A stretch of 64,000 nt of DNA from Piper betle (Eukaryota; Streptophyta; Magnoliopsida; Piperales; Piperaceae): NCBI GenBank assembly GCA_033002965.1, contig JAURVB010014703.1:221362-285361 (forward strand). Reading direction: 5' to 3'. How positions within the stretch are numbered: position 1 is the first letter of the stretch; every line of letters starts with the position of its first letter. The notes beneath the pieces were generated by a model, which was not told the origin of the DNA, searched no databases, and saw only the letters and a program-made list of their open reading frames with translations. The translations under genes and the position numbers were made by a program. Shown here in pieces: positions 38,147 to 50,267 of the stretch.

Positions 38147-41100
38147 GCTTGACAGAAAGTCAATCACAAAATTTGTTAATAAGTAATCATTTATAAAATT
38201 TGTCTTGAAAAACAAAAGAGCGAATTTAAAACCATGCAACTAACAAATATTTTTAGCACACCAGCATAATGACAATGCTATATTTAATTAACCTCTGTCG
38301 ACCAATTAGGTAGGGCAAGACAACCCCTAATGACAAGCCCGGAAGGAAAACAAGGTAGCAAGTGGCTGGGTATTTGATCTAGAGACCAAAATTTTTTTGA
38401 CAAATCAAATCAATTAACTAAGTTCATGCACATGTAAAATAAGTTGACCTTAATTTAGCTTAAATTCATGCATCTTAATTTTTTTAAACTCGAATACATG
38501 CTCAACTTTGAATTAATGGTTTCATAAAATATGAATAGAGTTTTTTTTAAAAAACATGAATTTAAATAAAATCTAATTATCTGCGATAATTAATATCTCA
38601 TGAACTTCGTCTTCTGAAGCCGCATTGATAGATTTTATCGGTTCAGAAAATGGCGGCATGTCATAGTACTGTGGCAGTGTCCCGACGAGGAAAAGCACGT
38701 CTTATCCCAACACACGGAATTCAGTCACAGATACAAAAGAGAGAGCTCTATTCTTCCCCGACGTCGAGTTTGCAGCCAAATGATTGCGCCGCTCCCCTTC
38801 GCTCTGTCCCAACACGCCCATCCCATCTCACAGGCGCCGTACTCCATCCCCCTTCCCTCCTCGTAATACATTCTCACCACCCACAAATAAAAGCAGCAGT
38901 TTAGAATTCTTAGGTTGGATCATTGGAGGTAGGCAGTTGGAGACGTAAAGCTTTTAGGAAGACGGGTTTGTAGTAGCGAAGTATAGGAAGGGACGGGACT
39001 CTTCGTACGCCGCTGTCTTCCCCAATCATATCGAGTGCAGGACTTGGGTAGGGGAGCTCTTCGCTTCTCTCGGGGTGCTCGCCATTTGGGTTTGCCTGCA
39101 TTAAATGAAAAAGCGGTGATCAACGTACCAAAATCACATGGTGGCTTATCTAGTCGCTACCTTGTTGCAACTTGCGACCGTCACTTCCACGTTACCTGTC
39201 TGTAGCTTTGTAGATTAAGCTTTGGGCGTGGTCTCTCATTCTTTCTCTCTAGTTTAAAATCCTCTACCCAACACCAGCCTTCTCTTCCGATCTTCCTGCG
39301 TTTGTGACACTCGTCTCCTATTCCAACACCAGAATATTGGTCCTTGTTTGATGCGGTTGTACTGTGTTGGAAATTGTCTGTGGTTGATATAGCGCAAAGG
39401 GCCGAGCGAGGAGAACTTGAGCGGATGTAAAACTGTGCTAATTAACCATGTAAATAGACACAGATCGGGAAAATTAATTGGTTTTAGCAGAGTAAGAAGG
39501 GGAGCGAGGCATTGTAACTTATAAGTGATAATAAATTAAGATTTGGTAATTGGTATGAGCGGTGGAGCATATTAATCATACGACAAATGACAGGTTTTCT
39601 TTTGCACCATGCTCATCGGTCTCCATATATATTCGCTTGTTAACGATGAGAATGGTGGCATGTGATCAATCGGAGGAGATTCACAGCTCGGAGGCGATCC
39701 ACCGCTTGTGTAGGGGGCAAATAGTTACAGTAGGACAAGTTAAAAGTTCCAAGACGATGATACCGAATGTTGTTACCAAACGTTCATTTCACCAAAAAGG
39801 TTACTCTTTAAGAGTCGTCGAACTGAGTCGTACGAAGTAAGTTTATGTGTCTTCCCCTTCTCATCATTCTTCATCGTCTGAACCCTTCTAAAATATTAAA
39901 TGCTGTCTTAAAACCCACTATATTATATATTGTTCTTTAAAAATTCCGACCTCGGACAGTACTCGGTAATATTATTGCGGAGTGGCTCTGAATCAGCTTA
40001 TTATTTATACTTTTAATAAAGGAAATAATTGTATTTTATAAACTTAGCACGTATTATTATTTTGATACTTAAACTTTGTAAATTAATTTTTTATTTAAAA
40101 TATTAATTAGTTAAATTTTAAAAATTATATATTTTACTAATTTTTCAAGTGATCCCGTTGTTCGGGGTCATTTTAAAAAATTGATCTAAGAACGTATAGA
40201 ACAATGTGGCTGACAGAAATCTCGGCCACTAATATGATTTTGAGGTTTTTTCATAAATTTTTTAATTTCTAAAAGACATAATTTTATAAAATTGTTGAAA
40301 ATGGGTATTTTTCTGCTTCCACCTGGTGGTATGCCACCAACATCTGCTCCCAAGGATGGGAAATGGTCACCTGATTTGCCGATTTGTCAACAAATCGAAG
40401 TTTAACAGAACAAAAATTGTAAAGAACTTATTTGACCACATAAAAAGTTGGTGAAAAATTCGGTCAAATTAACCTGATTGAGTTTAGGTATAAATAATAA
40501 TAGTAGAAGGCTTTACCACAATTATTTTACCGATTTTACCTTTTTATTTGGTCATTTTACGGTATAACTATAAAATTCATTTCTAAATTGACTTTAATCT
40601 CAAAATATTTAATTGTTAAAATTTTTTCTTTGATGAATATTTAGATAGTTAGACTATTTTATACTTTGCGAGTAAAAGATTAGTTTATGTGTATACAATG
40701 GAAAAAATTTAACTATTGATTAATCGTTTAACCCGATAAAATAATAAAAACTTGGTTATGCCATAGCCCTTTAAACTTAATTAGCATGTCAGATATCATG
40801 ATAAATACTTTTAAACTGATAAATGGTTACAATAAATGTAATTAATTGCGCTGTTACCAAACTATTCACGCCGACTCCCGCGACTCCCACATTGATATTC
40901 AACTTCAGAGTAGAATCATACATAGACTTGTTGGAGTAAAAAAAGCTAAAATTATATTTTATTTATGACAATGGCTTTTGTGACATGGAATAAAAATTTT
41001 TACCATATGAATATGCGGATAACATCTTTTTGGGACATTCACTAATTAGCTCACGTTCGAATCCGAATTGAACCTAGAAATCTAGTAAATGGATATGTTA

Positions 41101-41416
41101 TTTTTTTCAAAGCAAACTGTATGGTAAAATCTATTAGGTACATGACATGCTCCGAATGAAAGTTATGTTGAAAATATATATTTTTCCCCAAAGTGTGTCA
41201 AGGATTATATTCTGTAACAGTGAGATAGGCAGGTACGACCATTACCCAACGTTGCGTTTCGTTTTCACAATACGAAAATGAAAATGTACTTTGTCACTTG
41301 GAAGGTAGAAATTAAATATATGCGGTACAATTTATTCCCGGGGAGAAGAGAGGATGAATTCCACCAATTTCTCCCACTTGCTAGTGATTTTGTCTGGAGG
41401 TCATCTTCTTTGTGTC
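38147..41416. other. Intergenic DNA upstream of LOG
   Basis: A minus-strand open frame at 38910-39101, preceded by a good acceptor (TTTAATGCAG), and a plus-strand frame at 39562-39840 are not recognised. AT-rich DNA fills the remainder, apart from the hAT relic at about 40490-40870. Confidence 0.45.
40490..40870. mobile_element. Relic related to the hAT-like element at 24853-25445
   Basis: Words in the same order as the 24853-25445 element (AATCGTTTAAC..., AACTTGGTTATGCCATAGCC, AAACTGATAAATGGTTA, ATGTAATTAATTG) show common descent. Ends and duplication are worn. Confidence 0.5.
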
Positions 41417-41424
41417 TATATATA
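41417..41424 (+). promoter_or_regulatory. Candidate TATA box of LOG
   Basis: TATATATA lies about 150 bp before the LOG ATG at 41576, in a mixed-composition leader. It is supported by position only. Confidence 0.4.
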
Positions 41425-41575
41425 TTTGCGCTTGCAATCTTGCCACCTGACATGCGAGAAATCTGGATGTGAGAAGTAGCAAGGTCCATAAACACTACGG
41501 ACCCGAGTCAATAAGTACTAGAGGGAGGAGAGAGCAAAGTGGGCACCAATTTGGCTACAGAAGAGGACCTTGGAC

Positions 41576-42892
41576 ATGGAGGGCGTGGAGGAGGGAGGAG
41601 TCGTGGTCAGACCAAGCAGGTTCAGAAGAATGTGTGTGTTCTGTGGTAGCAGTGCTGGGAAGAGGAATTGCTACCAGGATGCTGCAGTTGAGCTGGGGAA
41701 AGAGCTGGTCTCTACGCTGCTATTATTTGTCCTCTCCTTGCTTACATCTTCATTTTTGTATTGCCTTCTCCTGCTCTGCTGCCATGGTTGCTTGGCCAGC
41801 TTTACCGAGAGGGGTGTTTTTGTTTGGCATTTGTAGGTTTCCAGGAAGGTGGACTTGGTGTATGGTGGAGGAAGTGTGGGACTCATGGGCCTTGTCTCTC
41901 AAGCTGTCCACTCTGGTGGTGGTCATGTTCTTGGGTAAGCTCAATGTTAACCCATTTCACTCTTTTCTGCTGTCTTTAAGTCTTTTGCTGTTCTTGTGTG
42001 ATTGGCATTTGTTGCTTCACAGAATCATCCCAAGGACTCTTATGGGTAAAGAGGTATGTGCTCATGTAATTTCTCAGTCTTGCTATTTTATTTTATTTTT
42101 TACTAAAGTTCTAGGCTTGATTTGGTTCTGTGGTGGGGTGATTGCAGATAACAGGAGAGACCGTGGGGGAGGTGAGAGCTGTGGCGGACATGCACCAGAG
42201 GAAGGCCGAAATGGTATGCAACTCCGACGCCTTCATTGCCTTGCCTGGTATTTCACCACCTTCTTCAACGACATTTTAATGTCCTCATTCTTATCGACAT
42301 CTATACCCGTTGTGCTCAAAGATTGATTCTGTTTTTGATCTGTAACATGTAGGTGGATATGGAACGCTAGAAGAGCTGCTTGAGGTCATCACCTGGGCAC
42401 AACTTGGAATCCACAAAAAGCCTGTACGTATGAACCATCTTGGCATATTTCACCATACCCAAAATTAATTCAACCAAAACATGAACTCACAGAACGAATC
42501 CTTCATTGGATTTGGATTTTGGATACATGCTCAGGTGGGGCTTCTGAATGTGGATGGCTACTACGACTCCTTGCTAAACTTCATTGACAAGGCAGTGGAC
42601 GATGGGTTTATCCAGCCTTACCAGCGCCACATCATTGTATCTGCCCCAAATGCCAGGGAGCTTGTGGAGAAACTTGAGGTTGATACACAGCTTTTGTTTC
42701 CTTTTAACATTCCTCATTTCCGTCACATTTTGAAGTTGCATCCAGTTCATACCATGGTTAAATTTTTGTGGGTACCTTGTTGATGGGCTGTAGGAGTATG
42801 TGCCGATAGTAGACGAAGTGGTGTCCAAATTGAGGTGGGAGGTAGAGCAAGCTGGTTATAACTCCACCTTGCAAGCAGAGACTGCCCGGTGA
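41576..42892 (+). CDS. LOG: LONELY GUY cytokinin riboside 5'-monophosphate phosphoribohydrolase
   Basis: It releases active free-base cytokinin from its nucleoside monophosphate in one step, a soluble enzyme of the cytosol and nucleus. Seven exons: 41576-41707, 41837-41934, 42023-42053, 42148-42247, 42353-42423, 42535-42678 and 42794-42892, all GT-AG. They sum to 675 nt, giving an intact 224-aa protein. Motifs: [12 protein letters not shown], the nucleotide-binding [32 protein letters not shown], the family signature PGGYGTLEE followed by ITWAQLGIH, and [10 protein letters not shown]. It is the only host gene here with no frame break. An in-frame ATG was chosen over an upstream TTG because it starts just before the conserved block. 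The last 36 bp around the stop codon are duplicated downstream. Confidence 0.96.
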
Positions 42893-42983
42893 TTGGTGCA
42901 CTAAAGCTAGTTCCAGATTTTTTTGCTCTGTTTTTGTCATAAAGCTAACTCCACCTTGTAAGCAGAGACTGCCCGGTGATTGG
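42861..42983. repeat. 36-bp direct duplication around the LOG stop codon
   Basis: Bases 42861-42896 and 42948-42983 match at 35 of 36 positions and include the codons for the C-terminal STLQAETAR and the stop. The second copy lies in the 3' UTR, just before a TA run. Confidence 0.95.
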
Positions 42984-42998
42984 GATGGACGATTTTAG

Positions 42999-43001
<3 letters not shown>

Positions 43002-43032
<31 letters not shown>
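43002..43032. repeat. (TA)n microsatellite 3' of LOG
   Basis: About 15 TA units. No hairpin element adjoins it, unlike the runs that border E1-E4. Confidence 0.9.
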
Positions 43033-43039
<7 letters not shown>

Positions 43040-45933
43040 AATGGAAACAATTTGACACAGACGTAGACTATTCCTTTAGTATTTAGTAGGCAGCTTTTTT
43101 TGGCTCTGTATTGAGCTCGTCTCATCTTTTTTGTAGCTCGCGAATGGGAAAAAATTTCCTGCGTCTGAATTTATCTGCCAGATTGAAATTGTTGAAGGGA
43201 TATTTCATGGGTTTCTGTTTCTCTCGTCCTGTTCGTTCGGTGAGCTCATTTCTTATAATTAGCTCTGTACTGAGCTCATCTCATGTTTATTATGGAGGGA
43301 AACTTTTATCTACTATCCGGCAAACAAAGCCAAACAGTGGGAATTCAACACCTTTCTAATGCATGCTTTTTCTAATTGGGAAGCAAAGAATCTCTTTACT
43401 TATGTTCAAGAAATGTTTTCATTAAATAGGAGTAATTAAAGCATCACATCAGCTTCAATTTTAAACTTTTATGAAACAAAAAAAAATTGAATAAGATATA
43501 AACTAAACCAATTTAAATGGGATTGTAAAGACTAAGAAAGCTCTTCGGAGGTTCCAGAGAATTATATCCTGCATGCTTTTGTTCAAGCTATGTGTTAACC
43601 CTGAAATAATGGAACGTAATTGGAAGTATTAACAAACAGTTAGTCTATGTATCGATTCATTCTGATAACATTCATAACTTTTTGTATGCTTCCCCAACCT
43701 TGAAGTTGCAACTTCCAGATTGGAAGGATTTTTGTTTTGCAAAGTCTCACCTCTCTCAATAAATTCGTGGATTCCAAACAAATGATCACCAAAGTAGCGA
43801 TGTAGTCTTTACAAGGATTCTAATTCTGGTTCTTAAGCCAGGGAAATCCGACCAAATTCAACCAATTACCGTATTTATTGGATTAAATATAAATTCTAAG
43901 AGTTGTTTTAGGATATTACAACTTTTTATCCGGTTCGAGTTTATTTGTTGAGTGTCCCACATCAATGTGGATAATAATTTTGGGATAATAATTTTTTCCG
44001 CAAATTTGGGATAATAACATTGATATAAAATTTGGGAAAACTTTATTTTTTACAATGAATTTTAATTTAAGAGAAGCATGCAAAAACTTATTGGATCCAA
44101 ATTGACATAAGAAAGGCCCGTAAAACTTATTAGATCAAAATAATATTTGTACTATATATTGGGCTGGATGAATATATTAAAATACATTCTATTTAGGGAT
44201 GGAAGGAAATTTTAAGATATTATTAAAATACATTTTATTTATTTATTAAATATGTGTTGGATTGTTTCTTTTTTTATATTTTGTATAATTCTTCGTTCCA
44301 CTAAACGGAGAGACTACCTTGATCAAGTCTTTATAAGTTTTCCAAATTTTTTTAATCAATGCAATCTAGTAGAAACAGGCTTTTGACTGGCTTTACTAAC
44401 ATGCAACTTCTTCCTTGAATTTGGAAAGTTGGGCATTGACTTTTAGTTGGGATGTTGTCAACATGACATCAATACAGTATGGCAATTAGCTTAATTAACT
44501 CGTGTTTAAATGACATAAACCTAATTCCTTGTCTAGTCGATTGTTTTTCCAAAGTTAATCTAGTGGATTGTTGCCTATATAACACGATTATAGTTGGATC
44601 TTATTTATAATTTTAGTTAATTGTCTTCCTCATTGTCCACTCATGGAAAAAATTGATTAGAAGTCGAAAGTATGGCATGCATGTGAAACAAACAAGAAAT
44701 TTTTATAGAAATTCTAATTCATAACATTTTTGAACAGTTGAACTAATAAATCATACCTTAAGCAAGGGTAGACATCCGTCGATCACGCCCGTCAAGAAAT
44801 TGTTCATGTCCGTCTCCTTGCCCTAAGACAAAAAGTCGGCTATATATAGTTAAAATTCCTTAATCAAGTTGGTCATGATTAGATACATTTAAAATTCAAT
44901 CAACAATTTATTTTCATTTCATATTTATATTACTACCTAATCAATCTCTCCACTATAAATACTAATTATTTTCATAAAAAACTAATACCTCATTTATATA
45001 TATAATTATTATCTCTTTTATTTTTCTTAATATCTCTTGACCAATCAACATAAAAATTAATATCACTTTTTTAAAGAAAATTGAATAAATAAATATCGCC
45101 ATAAAAAGTTTCAAAACTCAAGTTTATGTGCTTTAGATTTAATAATTTTCAATAATAATTTGTTAGTAAACTATAAAAATATCACTAATATTATTAGTTT
45201 TTTATTTTTGTGAGTCTCTAAGTTGGTCATTCAATTAGATGAAGAAATATGCATATTTGATTATTTTTATTTAGTCAATAATTAGTCAATGAAATTTGTT
45301 ATCAAATATTTCAAATGCTAGATATGGTCATTTGCCGTCCACGCCCACCCCTAATAGAAGTCTCCGATTAAATTTAATACATCTTGACAAAGAACTAAAT
45401 AAGGATTCCAACCGAATGATTATAATTTCCACAACAGCCTCAATCATAATAAAGGCTTTGTTTCATCTTGATGCATGGTTGTCTCTTGGGAGACAAAGTA
45501 CAATGAGATTTAGCAAAAAACTGACATATTCAAATCAAAGCTTCAATGAAAGTAATAAGAAAGAATCGATATATTAAAATCAAATTCTCATTTTTTCATC
45601 ATGTTCTTTCTAAAATTTATAAGTCGGCTTGACATTTATATATTTATATACTAAAGACGCTTAATTCCCCGTAAGTCCATTTTAAGTACGTAATAAAGAT
45701 TCAACCACATAATAAGTAAAAAGTTATTATAACATACTTCTTTGCTAATACAACTAGCTAATTAAAAGTATAAGAGATTCCTTTACAAACACAACTCTCT
45801 AATTATAAGAAAATAACTTAATCTTATCTTTCCGTCTTAACCTTCTTAATTATTTTATATAAATTTTATTATAAAAAAAGATAATTAAGAAAGTATAACT
45901 AAGCACTCCTCAAGGACAACATACCTTGACCAA
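43033..45933. other. AT-rich intergenic DNA with a worn LTR start
   Basis: At about 43936 the words GTTGAGTGTCCCACATCAATGT resemble the start of a Ty1-copia LTR, but no partner end or duplication was found. The remainder is AT-rich without recognisable genes. Confidence 0.4.
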
Positions 45934-47876
45934 ATGGGGTCTCATTCTTCTAATCTCATCGTTCTCGTGCTGATTTCATGCATTCTGCTGTTGCAGGTGG
46001 ACGCCGCAACAACTACAGAAGCATTGAAACGGATCACCAAGCTCTGCTCGAACTCAAGGCACAGATCACAAGCGACCTTTTGGAAGCTTTACGTTCCTGG
46101 AACAGCCTCTCCATGTCTGGGAATGGCATGGGGTGACCTGTGGAATTCCAGCTAACACGAGTGAGTGGCACAACCTAGCTGTGCTGCATTTACAAAATAA
46201 TAAACTTGAAGGGGACATGATTCCACCAAGGTTGAGCTTGTTGCCATCCTTGCGGTTCTTGGGGTTGAGTCATAACAATCTTACCAGAAAAATTTCGGAT
46301 TCCAATGGCAGCTCCTCCGTTCATTTTTACCGTCTTTCCATTGCCGGCAACAACCTCCCTTGAATTCATCTATCTGGCAGAAAATGAAATGAATGGAAAT
46401 ATACCCTCTGACGTAGCAGCCCGTCTCTTCAATTTGACGTCAATTCTGTTGGGGGCAAATCGGTTCACCGGAGCCATTCCTCCATCCATTTCCATTGCTT
46501 CTCGGCTTAGGTCCATAGCTTTTACGATCAACTTTTATCTTGGAACAGTGCCCCTCTTCTCACATGTTCAGCTGCTCTTAACACCAAGTCCCCTACGAAC
46601 TTCTGGGGCACACTATCTTCTTATAGAGGCGGGCTACCTCTTCCTGGCAAAGAGTTGTGTTCTTGGCAGCCTTGTCCCTTTGATCTTCTACCGTTTCCAG
46701 CTCACAAGTAATGTGGGCAACCGGAAGAACCTCTTACGGTTTTATATTTCTCGAAATTTACGAGGGAGAATCATTTTGGCGGGCTCCTTTACTCTCAATA
46801 TCCAACTTGTCAAAAAGCCTAAAAGAATTGACCGTGGAGGCAATGCTATACATGGAGGCTTTCCTCGTGGAATATCCGTTTGATTACCTTCAGGATTGGG
46901 CACAACTTTTTCAGGGGGACTATCCCGTCTAGTGTAGGGAAACATCAATATTTGGGCATTGGATGTCCAAGTGAATGAAGTTCATGGAGAAATTCCCATC
47001 TCCCTGGGAAATATGACCTCACTTGTGATGCTCTTGTACAGGGGGACAACTTACGAGGAACCATCACGCACAGCATTGGAAAGTGCACAAATTTGCGGTA
47101 CTTTTGTCTCTCTGCAAATAGTCTGAGAGGTACACGGCCACGCCAATTTCTCCTTCTTTCATTGTCTTCCAATTTACTGAATGGAATTTACCTCCGGGTA
47201 ACTGGGACAACATGAAGAATCTTTTAGAGCTTGACATTTCGGGAAAAAAATCCAATGGTGAAATCCCAACAGCCATTGGGGGAATGTTCTATGCTTAGAA
47301 ATTTTCATTAGATAATCCTTGGTTGACCTCAAGGAGATTCGAGTATTAAACCTTGCACACAACAACCTAACTGGACAATGTGTCAAATAAAGGATAGTAG
47401 AGTAAGCCACAAGCGATTCATCATCCGCCTGTTGCAGTTCTAATAGTTCTAGGAATCATTGGAGCATCCATGGTACTAAGTTCCTGTTTATATGTGGCTT
47501 ATCCCCTTTCCAATGATATCATACTCAGAGCCGTTCAGAGCAACAACGGCTTCTCCTCCACCCACTTGATCCGTTCAGGTACATACGGAAGTGTGCTTAA
47601 AAGGACTCTTAGAAGGTGACCGTGCACTATGAAGAAACTATAGCTGTGAAGGTTTCAACATTCAATATGAAGGAGCCTATGAGAGTTTTGATGCCGAGTG
47701 TAAAGTACTGAAGAATATTAGGCACCGAAATCTTCTCAAAATCAGGACGGCCTGTTCAAGCATCGACTTCAAAGCTGAAGAGTTCAAGGCATTCGTATTC
47801 GATTATATGCCAAATGGGAGTCTGAATCAATGGCTACATCCTAATGAATCTGATAATCTTCCACATACTAGGAGGA
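45934..47876 (+). pseudogene. Broken LRR receptor kinase (Xa21/EFR-like subfamily)
   Basis: Members of this subfamily (LRR-XII) are plasma-membrane immune receptor kinases. Remains are visible in order across all three frames. A signal peptide comes first (LIVLVLISCILLLQVDA), then the N-cap (ETDHQALLELKAQI), LRRs (LPSLRFLGLSHNNLT, IPSDVAARLFNLTSILLGAN, RFTGAIPPSI), and a kinase N-lobe ([20 protein letters not shown], then [20 protein letters not shown]). Many frameshifts and stops occur. The catalytic lobe is missing because coding similarity ends at about 47876, where repeat DNA begins. This density of damage is far above that in the other genes, so it is a true pseudogene. Confidence 0.88.
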
Positions 47877-47959
47877 TTGTGTTAGGATTAACCAAACAAA
47901 ACCTTCATTTTAACGGAAAAGGATGAACATTACCAAACAAAATATAACACACCACAAAC

Positions 47960-50267
47960 CTAGAAGATCAGCTAAATGGCCTGAGTTAAGTGAGATTCAA
48001 TAAAATGCCCACTTAACTTGTCCCACAGGCAATAAATCAAACATACAATAGAATAGAGCCTGAAAACAGAGATGAGTCTTAAACGAACCTGGTAGAAGCT
48101 CAAGCATGTCCTCACGCCAAGGTGGCGGGCTCCTACTCTATACTTACACATTAAATCTAAAATTTAAATCCCGCTAACTGAATGATGCATCAAACTCATC
48201 GTGATCAACACATTCACAGTACAAACAACATCCATCAACAGTCAAATAATCATAAATGTGAAAATAATTTGAACTCATCTTATTTATACCAATTTTATTA
48301 CTTTTTTCTAAGTCACATTGCAGTCAATTAGCATGCTCAAATTTAATTCACTTAATTAGGTCACTAACATTCATTCAACTATTAATCAAAACATGCAACT
48401 GATCGCTTCTTTCATAGTCGATATTTATTACAACAATTAATCAATCCTAGCATGTTGTGCTAACAATCATCAATTTTCAATCATTAACTCAGAGGTAATT
48501 ATACCTCTCATTGTTGACAATCGACAACGGCTAGGGTTTTGTTGCGCATCTCGGAGCTCGAATTTGGCACTCGTCGGCTCCAAAGTTTGATCGGGTTTGA
48601 CTCGATGAGCTCCATGGAAGATCCGACGAATTCCACTAAATCTAGCTTTTTAGCGGGTTTTGGTGGTTTTCTGGCAAGTTCCAGTGGTTTTCCAGCAGCT
48701 TTCTGGCAATTTCTTGGTGGTAGCCACTGGCAACATCTATTGGCCGGATAGCGGTCTTATTGGGCACTATTGGCACTGGCTTGGCGAGCCCGACGAGTCT
48801 ACGATGTTGACATAATCGGTGGAGGTAGTCGCTCGCCGAAAAATGGCTAAAACAGAGGCGGTCGGTGGTGGGTGACTGATGTGTAAATTATAACGCAAGT
48901 GCATGTGCCGAATCAAGTAATAAAAAGTGATAAGAAAGTATCATCGCACGAGGAATTATTATTAGAAATTATCAATTACTGAAACTAATTTAATTAATTA
49001 TACTTAAATAAAATCAAATTCAAAGATTGATTAATTTGTGGATTAAAACTAAACTAATCTAAAATGCAATATTTAAATGATATATTAACTGCAAGATGAC
49101 AAACCTAGGATTTTCAATATAACCTAGTGCTCTATGTGATCAAAGTTATAACTTCCACCAATGAATTGCACACTTAGATTATTAACCATGACAATTAATT
49201 ATTTATGACATCTCTTAGATTCACCATAAACTTATCACTCGCACCTAACTCCTATATCTCTATGAAATTATATATGCAAAATGATATTTTAAGTTCTGCC
49301 CTTAATAGTTACCCAAGACATATGAGTATATCTCTATCTCATATGTGAATCACATAAAATAGATGAACAAAGGTTATTTTATTCAATGACAAATTTAATC
49401 TTTCTACCTGTAGACAAGATCAAATCTCTAGATCAATCAATAGGTGGCCAGATTAATGATAGCATTAAGAATAGAATAAAATAGATAATTCAACTTCACA
49501 ATCACATAGATAAAAATTAATAACTTTTATTAATCCATGCACTAGTTGTTATTGAAAATCCTAGAAAAGAATTACTCCATAAAGTATTTGATTAAACTCA
49601 AGGAATTCATATGTGATATGAAAGACATTGTTTAATTACAAAGAAAAGTAAATCAAAATAAAGAAAAACTCTTTTGGAGAAAGCTTCTTCTTCTTCTAAG
49701 TCAAATTCTTCGTCTTCCTTCTCTCGTCATTCGTGTCATCTTTCAGCCGTCTAATGTTGTTTTCTTTTTTGTTCCTTTTCTACACAAAAGGACGTCCACT
49801 TAAATAGAACTTTGTGTTTGTCTGCAACTCTAAAGATTATTAAGAATATCTTATGAAGATCATGTTTATCCTTAACGTCCAAGAATATCCAATCTCCAAA
49901 GATCTTTACAGCATATTTTCATGAAGATCACGCTTATCTCTAAAAAGATCTCGCTTATCCTTACAGTCACTTGTTACCAACTCCCATTACCTGGGTAAGG
50001 ATCGTCTTCTAACTCTTATACCCGGCTAGAACAATATTAATTAGCACTTTTTACAGCAAACTCACAATAATTTCTTGCATTATTAATAATATTTAATAAA
50101 CTTTTAAACTACTAAAATTAAAATTAAAATCACTTGAAACATGACAAAAATCAACATGAAATGCAAAGAATAATAACTCTTTTATAGAGTTATCAGTGAC
50201 TAGATCCGGTCGGCCTGGGTGGCGATGGGCTCCACTTTAGTCGGGGAAGGTCACTGGAGGGTCGAGG
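47960..50267 (-). mobile_element. Gene-like repeat cassette, copy A (split by a solo LTR)
   Basis: From about 47960 to 48871 and again from 50201 to 50267 the sequence aligns in order with copy C (54281 to about 55215). Shared words include AGTTAAGTG, AATAAATCAAACATACAATAG, CGAACCTGGTAGAAGCTC, GGCTAGGGTTT and TCGGGGAAGGTCACTGG. It breaks off at the left end of the inverted-repeat element at 50268. Transcript-like features read on the minus strand. Confidence 0.75.
48877..50195. mobile_element. Solo LTR, 1319 bp, with 5-bp target duplication
   Basis: The element begins TGATGTGTAA and ends GAGTTATCA (TG...CA, short TGAT/ATCA inverted ends). It is flanked on both sides by GTGAC (48872-48876 and 50196-50200). 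Removing it and one GTGAC joins the two halves of cassette copy A without loss. No coding region, primer site or second LTR is present, so recombination between LTRs probably left this copy. Confidence 0.88.

Noticed and set aside
39278..39295. CTCTTCCGATCT, identical to the end of a common Illumina adapter, in unique-looking DNA
   Set aside because: Only 12 bases match and the flanking bases differ from the adapter. One such match by chance in 64 kb on two strands is uncommon but possible.
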